Source: Halanaerobiales bacterium (GTDB lineage Bacteria; Bacillota_F; Halanaerobiia; DY22613). From it: a stretch of DNA of 64,000 nucleotides. The notes under the pieces are model-generated. The model was not told where the DNA came from. It ran no database searches and was given only the letters and a program-made list of their open reading frames with translations. Where the stretch lies: the NCBI GenBank assembly GCA_023128035.1, contig JAGMES010000004.1:1-64000 (forward strand), in the 5' to 3' direction. Below, one piece after another: positions 22,201-31,200 of the stretch (positions within the stretch are counted from its first letter, which is position 1; every line of letters begins with the position of its first letter). Position numbers and translations under genes: made by a program.

Positions 22201-25200
22201 GATAAAGATTCGATAAGTTACAATATCTATGGAGGTATAGTAATTGAGGGTGAACTTGATCTAGAACGTTTTGAAAGAGCGATAAAAGGATTGGTACAGC
22301 GGCATGAAAGTTTTAGAACATCCTTTACCATAAGTAATGGCGAACCTGCACAAAAAATTCACCAAAATCTTGACTTTCAGATTGAATATATTCAAACAGA
22401 AGGTAAATATTTAGAAAAGACTGTAGACCAGTTTTTTACACCATTTGATTTAAGTGAAGCTCCTTTATTACGAGTAGGACTTGTAGAATATGATAAGAAA
22501 TATCTTTTCCTCTTTAATATGCATCATATAATCTCAGATGGAACTTCGATGATAATTTTCTTTAATGAATTTCAAATGTTATATCAAGGTGAACAATTAG
22601 AAGAGTTAAGAGTTCAGTATAAAGACTTTGCAGTTTGGCAAAATGAATATCTCAATTCAGAGCAAGTAAAAAAACAGGAAGCATATTGGTTGGATACATT
22701 TGCAGGTGAGAACGCGATTTCAGTACTCAATCTGATGACAGATTATTCAAGACCATTAAAACGGGATTATAAAGGAAAATCAGTACATTTTGAATTAAGT
22801 GAAGAATTATCAGTTAGTTTAAAAGAGTTCGTCAATGTGAACAATGTAACACTTTATATGGTACTTTTAGCGGCTTTGAATGTTTTACTACACAAATATA
22901 CAGATCAAGAAGACATTATTATAGGTTCTCCAATAACAGGAAGACGCCATGCGGATTTGGAAAAAATTATTGGCATGTTTGTTAACACTCTGGCAATGAG
23001 AAATGCTCCTGTTGCTGAAAAAACTTTTATTCAATTCTTAGCTGAAGTAAAGGAAAATGCTTTGAGAGCGTTTGATAATCAAGATTATCAGTTTGAAAAG
23101 CTGGTCACAAAACTGAATTTGGAGAGAGACTTAAGTCGGAATCCTCTGTTTGATATTATGTTTGTTTTACAAAATGATGGTAATGTCGGATTTGAAATGG
23201 ATGATTTGAAGTGTAGTCTGTATGAGTTCGAAAGCAATATTGCACAATTTGATATAACATTCGAAGGAGTGGAAATACAGGATCGACTGATTTTCAATAT
23301 TTATTATGCTACTCAGCTTTACAAAGAGGAGACAATCAATCGAATTTGTAGAAACTTTGCTAATCTGCTCAATGAGATTATTTTAAATCCCGAGTTGTCG
23401 ATTTCAGAGTTTGAGATGATAACTGATGAAGAAAAGCAGCAGCTTTTAGTAGATTTTAATGATACCAAAACAAACGATCCAAATGATCAGACAATTGTCC
23501 AACTCTTTGAAGCTCAGGTAGAGAGAACTCCTGAAAGAATAGCTGCGGTCTGTGAGGATGAGTGCTTAACCTATCGTGAATTGAATGAGCGTGCGAACCA
23601 GTTGGGACGGGTTTTGCGGAAACATGGGGCTGGCCCGGAAGAGTTAGTTGGAATTATTGCAGAACCTTCTCTTGAGATGATTATCGGAATGCTGGCAATT
23701 GTCAAAGCTGGAGGAGCATATTTGCCAATTAATCCAGATTATCCAGAAGATCGGATCGCCTATACCTTGAAGGATTCGCAAACGAAGATTTTATTGACCC
23801 AGCAAGTATTGTTAGAGCAGATTTCATTTACAGGTGAAATTATTCAAATTGATGATTCTAAGATCTATATGGGTGATTCTTCTAATCTAAATCATCTGAA
23901 TAAGCCTGACGATTTGCTTTATGTCATTTATACTTCAGGTTCTACCGGCAAGCCTAAAGGGGTTATGATTGAACATCAAAATCTTATTCCTTTGATAGTG
24001 AATGCTAGGTTGAAGTTTGACTTTAATGAAAATGATGTTTGGACAATGTTTCACTCATTCTGTTTTGACTTTTCTGTTTGGGAGATGTATGGGCCATTGT
24101 TGTATGGTGGTAAAATGGTGGTAATTCCAAAATTGGCTGTAAAAAATCCAGCTGAATTTTTGAAAATATTGAAAAAGGAAAAAGTAACTGTAATAAATCA
24201 GACGCCAACCGCATTGTATAATCTATCTGCTGAGGAGATGAAAGATGAGACGAAAGAGCTGCAACTTCGCTATATTCTCTTTGGAGGAGAAGCGGCACAG
24301 CCAATTCATCTCAAAGCTTTCTATGAAAAATATCCAGAAACAAAGTTGATCAATGTGTACGGAATTACTGAGACAACTGTTCTTGCTACATTTAAAGTGA
24401 TTAGCACAGTTGAGATTAATACTAATCTTAGCAATATCGGTAAACCACTACCTGATCTGAAAACATACCTATTTGATAAAAATATGCATCTCGTACCAAT
24501 TGGTGCTCCAGGAGAAATTTGTATTGCAGGTTACGGAGTCTCGCAGGGATATTTGAACCGTCCAGCATTAACGGCTGAAAAATTTGTTCAAAATCCATAT
24601 GTTCCAGATGAGCGTTTATATAGATCAGGGGATCTGGCTCGATTATTGCCAAATGGAGAGATGGAGTATCTTGGACGAATCGATCATCAGGTAAACATCA
24701 GAGGATTTAGGATTGAATTGGGTGAGATTGAAAACCAACTGCTGCATCATCAAATGGTTAAGGAAGCGGTTGTCATTGCGAGAAATGATGCTAAAGGTAA
24801 TCAATATATATGTGCTTATCTGATTTTAGAAGGTGAGTTATCGATTGTTGAATTGAGAGAATATCTTTTAAAACAACTTCCAGAATATATGATCCCAGCT
24901 TACTTTATGCAATTAGATAAAATTCCAACGACATCGAATGGAAAGGTTGATCGAAAAGCATTACCAGAACCTATTGGAAATCTTAATACAGGAGTAAATT
25001 ATGAAGCACCAAAGAATGAAGTTGAAACAAAACTGGCGAATATTTGGTCAGAGGTATTGGGAGTTAAAAATATTGGCATCAATAACAAATTTTTTGAAGT
25101 TGGAGGAGATTCTTTAAAGATCATTCGATTAACTGATCAGATCAACCATGAATTTAATAGTAACGTAACTGTCACAGACTTATTTAAATTCAGTACTATT

Positions 25201-28200
25201 CGAGAAATGTCATCATTACTAACTGATAGTTCTGATGAAAAGGCTTTGGATTCTGTAAATAATCTGGTCTTTAAAAATCACGTCAGTTTTAAGAATAGAT
25301 CAATTGAAGGTACTTCTTATAAAGATGATGATATTGCAATCATCGGTATATCAGGAAGGTTCCCGGGTGCTGATAATTTAGAAGAGTTTTGGTCAAATTT
25401 AGCTTCTGGTAAAGATTTGATTCGCGATTTGCCTGAAAGTAGAATTGATGAATTAAATAAGATGCTTGGGGAAGCGAACCAGGGTAGATTTATGAAAGGT
25501 GGGCATTTAGATCATGTGACATTATTTGAACCAGAAATATTTGCTTTAAGTTATGAAGAGAGTAAATATATTGATCCACAACATAGATTGCTTTTAGAAT
25601 TAGTCGAAGAAGCAATTCTTGATAGTGGTTATGATCCTCTGAAGTTATCTGGTCAGAATATTGGTGTATTTTTAGCTATGGGTGAAAACGCATATACGCC
25701 ATTTTTTAAGAGTCCATCACCAATGGCATTTGCTAATATGCCTACAGTATCAGGGGCTGGGCGTGTGGCTTATTTGTATAATTTCGCTGGCCCGGCGCTG
25801 AACATAGATACAGCCTGCTCATCATCTTTAGTGGCATTGCACAATGCCTGTCAGAGTTTAATCAGGGATGAAACAGATGCTATCTTAATCGGTGGTGTAA
25901 GTCTGGATATCTTCCCGGTTAAGATAGATGATATGGAGAAATTACCGATTATATCTCATAGTCAACAGATACGGACTTTTGATAAAGATGCAGATGGTAC
26001 TATTCTCGGTGAAGGTGGAGGAATTATCTTTATAAAACTGGTAAGCAAAGCGTTAGAAGATGGAGATCCAATTCATGCGATCATTAAGGGAAGTGCTATT
26101 AACAGTGATGGAAGACGTTCAAATGGAATGAGTTCACCAAGTGAGGATGGTCAGGCTGATGTGATTTTGAGTGCAGTGAAAAATGCTGATATCGATCCAT
26201 TATCTATATCATATATTGAAACCCATGGGACAGGGACGAAAATTGGTGATCCGATTGAAGTGGCAGGTATTAGTCAGGCATTAAACATATTGGGATATAA
26301 AAAGCAATCGGTTCCTATTGGATCATTAAAAACAAATATTGGACATCTTGATAAAGCTGCAGGAATTGCTAATGTAATTAAAGCAGTGCTATCCTTAAAA
26401 AATAAAAAAATTCCTGCTTCCTTACATTTTGATGAACCTAATCCTCTGATTCGTTTTGAAGATTCACCTGTATATGTAAATGATTGTTTGGCTGATTGGG
26501 AATCTGATACGGTCAGAAGAGTCGGGGTAACATCACTAGGCTTAATTGGAACCAATGCACATGTCATTGTTGAGGAATTTTTAGAAGAAAAGAGAAGAGC
26601 ATCAAAAGAACATCCAAATATCGTTAGAATATCTGCCAGAACCAGATATTCACTTGAAAATATGATGAAAAATCTGAGAGATTATTTGGTCTGTCATTCA
26701 GAGTTAACACTTGATGATATTGCGTACACTTTGAATCAGGGACGGAGAAGTTATAAACATAATTTTATAGCGATTGTAGAAAATACGGATGATCTAATCA
26801 ATATATTAAATGCATCTATTACAGAAAAATTGCAAACAAAAGAAAAATATTGGCTATACCAGCAATCAAAGAAGAAGGTACCGATTGTATCAGGATTTTT
26901 TATTCCGGATCTTGAAGATGTAGATTTAGCTCAATTTAAACTATTATCTGAAAAGCAGCCAGGCTTTAAGGAATATTACGATCAATCTATAAATGATCTG
27001 AATGATCAAACTGTAGCTTCTGACTTAGAAATTCAATACATCATAAACATGTATTCATATGCAAAATTGATGGAGACTTATTCTGTCAAACCAGTGAAAG
27101 TTTTAGGAATAGGTCGGGGAATCATTATTGCAGATCTTATATCAGGAAAAATTACACTTGAGGAATGTATAGAAAAAGTTAAAAATTATGCCAAAGCTGT
27201 ACTGGCAGAGAAGAAAGTTAGTGAGATTGTTAATAAGTTTTTAGAAGAGAAAGTTAATTTCTTAATCGTTTTTGCTCCTGATTTGAGATTAACCAATTTG
27301 TTTACAGACCTTTGTGTAGCAGAAGAGAAACTAGGATTGTTAATATTAAAATCAGAAATATATTCGTTATATTGCGCACTTTCTGAGATGATTAAGGAAG
27401 GTTTAAATGTTGAGTGGGATAAGGTATATCATGGTCAGAATGTAAAACGATTGAATTTACCAGGTTATGTCTTTGACCGGAAAAGTTTTTACTTAAAGTC
27501 AGAGATCAATACCCAACAGGATCTGTTTGATGATTTTGGATTGAATGAAGTGGCATGTGAGAAAGTGTTAGATGCTGTGAACATGCACGAACAGGGAATT
27601 TGTCTGCTTTGTCCTGATAATCTTGGTATTGAACAATTTTTGGCACGCAAACAAAGTCAGGAAAACCATAATATTATTCAAATTCGCCCAGGAACAGAGT
27701 TTAAAAAGAACGATGAACGAAGCTATACGATTCGCCCTAATTGTGAAGAAGATTTTGAAGCCCTGTTTAAAGAACTTAGTCTGAACCAAAGGAGTAAGAA
27801 AATTGATACAAGGAAAGTAGATCACGCAGTAAATAAAGTAACTATACGAGATAATTTATATACAATTTTACGTGATCTATATACGGGTGAAGATTTTGAG
27901 CTGACAGACTATATTAATGAACTAGATTTAGACTCGATTGATATCATGCAATTTATTGGAAAAGTAAAGAAAGCATATAATGTAGATGTAAAGATGAGAT
28001 TATTCTTTGAATCACTAACACTTAATGAATTATTTAATACTATTGAGAAGTTAGTGAAAGGTTCTGATGAAGAAGATCTAATTTCAGTACAACCAGCACA
28101 GGAGTATTATCCAGTATCTTCAGCCCAAAAACGTATGTTGGTTCTTAATCAATTGGATGATCAAACAACCAGTTATAATATCTCACTTGCGTTGACCATT

Positions 28201-31200
28201 GAGGGTAAGTTTGATAAAGAGGCCTTTGAGAATGCAATTTATAAATTGTTCAAACGCCATGAAGCTTTTAGGACATCTTTTGCTTTTATTGATGGAGAAG
28301 CAGTACAAAAAATTCATCCTAATCTTGACTTTAAGATTGAATACATAAAAGCAGAAGAAAATGAACTTGATAAGATTACAGAAGAATTTTATAAACCGTT
28401 TGATTTAAGCAAAGCTCCTTTACTTAGAGTAGGGTTAGTTGAATATGCTGATAAACATCTATTTATGATTGATATGCAACATATCATTTCCGATGGTTTT
28501 TCTATGGATATTTTCTTTACAGAGTTTATCAAGTTATATAATGGAGAAAAATTAGATGAATTGAGAATTCAGTATAAAGATTTTGCAATTTGGCATAATG
28601 GGTATCTTCAATCTGAAGAAATGAAGCAACAGCAAGCATATTGGTTAAATCTCTTTAAAGGTGAGATTCCAGTATTGAATGTTCCTATAGATTATCCAAG
28701 ACCATTGGTAAGAGATTTAAAAGGAGATTTTGTATGGTTTGAGTTAAACGAGGAATTAACAGCTCAGATTCATGAGCTTGCCAAATCAAGAGATATGAGC
28801 CTGTATATGCTATTATTATCAGCTTTCAATCTTTTACTCTATAAGTACACAGGTCAGGAAGATATTGTGATTGGTTCGCCAATTGCTGGTAGGCGTTATC
28901 CAGATGTAGAAAGGATTATTGGAATGTTTGTAAATACTCTAGTCATGCGAAATTATCTAGCAGCGGAACAGACCTTTACTCAATTTATGAATCAAGTCAA
29001 GGAAAATACCTTACAAGCATTTGAAAATCAGGATTATCCATTTGAGATGCTAGTTGAAAGACTGAATCTGGAGCGGAATTTAAGTCATAATCCGTTGTTT
29101 GATGTGATGTTTGTTTTACAAAATGCTGTTGATTCTGAAATTAGCTCAAAAGATTTAAAATTTTACATGTATGAATTTGCCTTAACAACTGCACTATTTG
29201 ATCTAACTTTTGAAGGATATGAGATTGATGATCGGTTAGGTTTCAATATTCAATATGCTACACAACTCTTCAAAAAAGAGACAATTGAAAGAATGACAGA
29301 GCATTTTTGTAATATACTGAATGCAATCATTCAAAATCCTGAGTTACGTCTCTCAGAAATTAATATGATTTCGCCAGAGGGAAAATATCAGCTCACAATT
29401 GGCTTTAATGAGACCAATCAAGAATATCCGAAAGATAAAACGATTCAGCAGTTATTTGAAGAGAATGTAGAAAAGAGGATAGATCAGATCGCGGTTATAT
29501 TTGGAGAGAATCATTTAACATATGGAGAGTTAAATGAGAAGGCGAATCAACTTGCCAGAATATTGACAGAAAAAGGAGTTAAACCAGATAAGATTGTAGG
29601 TATCATGATGGAGTCCTCATTGGAAATGTTCATCGGGATTTTAGGTATTTTAAAAGCAGACGGAGCTTATTTGCCAATTGATCCAAAATATCCAATTAAT
29701 AGAATAGAGTACATGTTATCAGATAGCAAAACGTCTATCTTATTAACACAATATCATTTAGTAAATCAGATTAAATTTAGTGGTGAAATGATTTCAATTG
29801 ATGCAGAAGAGTTATATAGAGGTGATATGAGAAATTTACCTAAGATTAGTACTGCGAAAGATCTAGCATATGTGATATATACTTCTGGATCGACAGGTAA
29901 GCCAAAGGGAGTAATGATTGAACATCACTCATTAGTCAATTTAGTTGTATGGTATAATCATTGCTATAAAGTAACAGACTTAGATAGAAGCACCAAATAT
30001 GCAGGATTTAGTTTCGATGCTTCTGTATTGGAAATATTCCCTTATATGATTACAGGATCAACAATTCATATTATTCCTGAGGAGATAAGATTGGATATCA
30101 ATATGTTGAATGAGTATTTTGAAAACAATAGGATTACAATCAGCTTTTTACCTACTCAGTTATGTGAACAGTTTATGAATGTTGATAACCAATCATTAAG
30201 ATTGTTGCTTACAGGTGGAGATAAGCTAAGAAGTTATAAAAAGAGAAACTATCAAATTGTAAATATTTATGGGCCAGCTGAAAATACCGTAGCTACGACA
30301 AGTTTTGTAGTTGATAAAGACTATGCTAATATCCCGATTGGTAAACCGATAGCGAATACAAAAGTATATATATTGGATGCAGAAAATCATTTGCAACCGA
30401 TAGGAATAGCAGGTGAGCTTTGTATTGTTGGAGATGGTTTAAGTAGAGGTTATCTAAATCATTCTAATTTAACAGAAGAAAAATTTGTCCTGAACATATA
30501 TCAACCGGGTCGTAGAATGTATAGGACAGGAGATTTGGCGAGATGGCTAGCAGATGGAAGTATTGAATTTTTGGGAAGGATAGACGATCAAGTTCAGATT
30601 AGAGGATTTAGAATTGAGTTAGGTGAGATAGAAAATCAACTTTTGAGTCATCCAAAGATTCGCAAAGCGGTAGTTATGGATAGGGAAGATACCAATAGAA
30701 ACAAATATCTCTGTGCTTATATCGTTTCAGATGGAGAATTTAAGATAGCTGATTTAAGAAGATATCTAGGTAAAGAATTACCAGATTATATGATTCCTGC
30801 TCACTTTATCAGTTTAGATCAAATACCACTAACGCCGAATGGTAAGATTGATCGGCGAGCACTACCTAAACCAGATGTCAGTGTAAACATACGAACTGAA
30901 TATGTGGCTCCTAAAACAGAAGTTGAAAAGAAGATGGCGGAAATATGGTCAGAGATATTGGGAGTAGAACGAGTCGGGGTCAATGATAACTTCTTTGAAT
31001 TAGGTGGACATTCTTTAACTGCAATCTCTGTTGTACAGAAAGTAAATGAAGATTTGGGTGTAGAACTACCATTACGAGAATTTATGAAAAATCCAAAGAT
31101 ATGTGAACTCGCTAGTTCTATCAGAGATTTTAAGAAGGTGTGTGTAGGTTATTTAGAGAAGGATGATAATCTGATATTATTAAAGACTGGTAATGATCAA

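Noticed and set aside
24023..24652. Minus-strand open frames inside the NRPS-PKS gene
   Set aside because: They overlap the conserved A3 adenylation domain in another frame and have no recognisable motif or ribosome-binding site.
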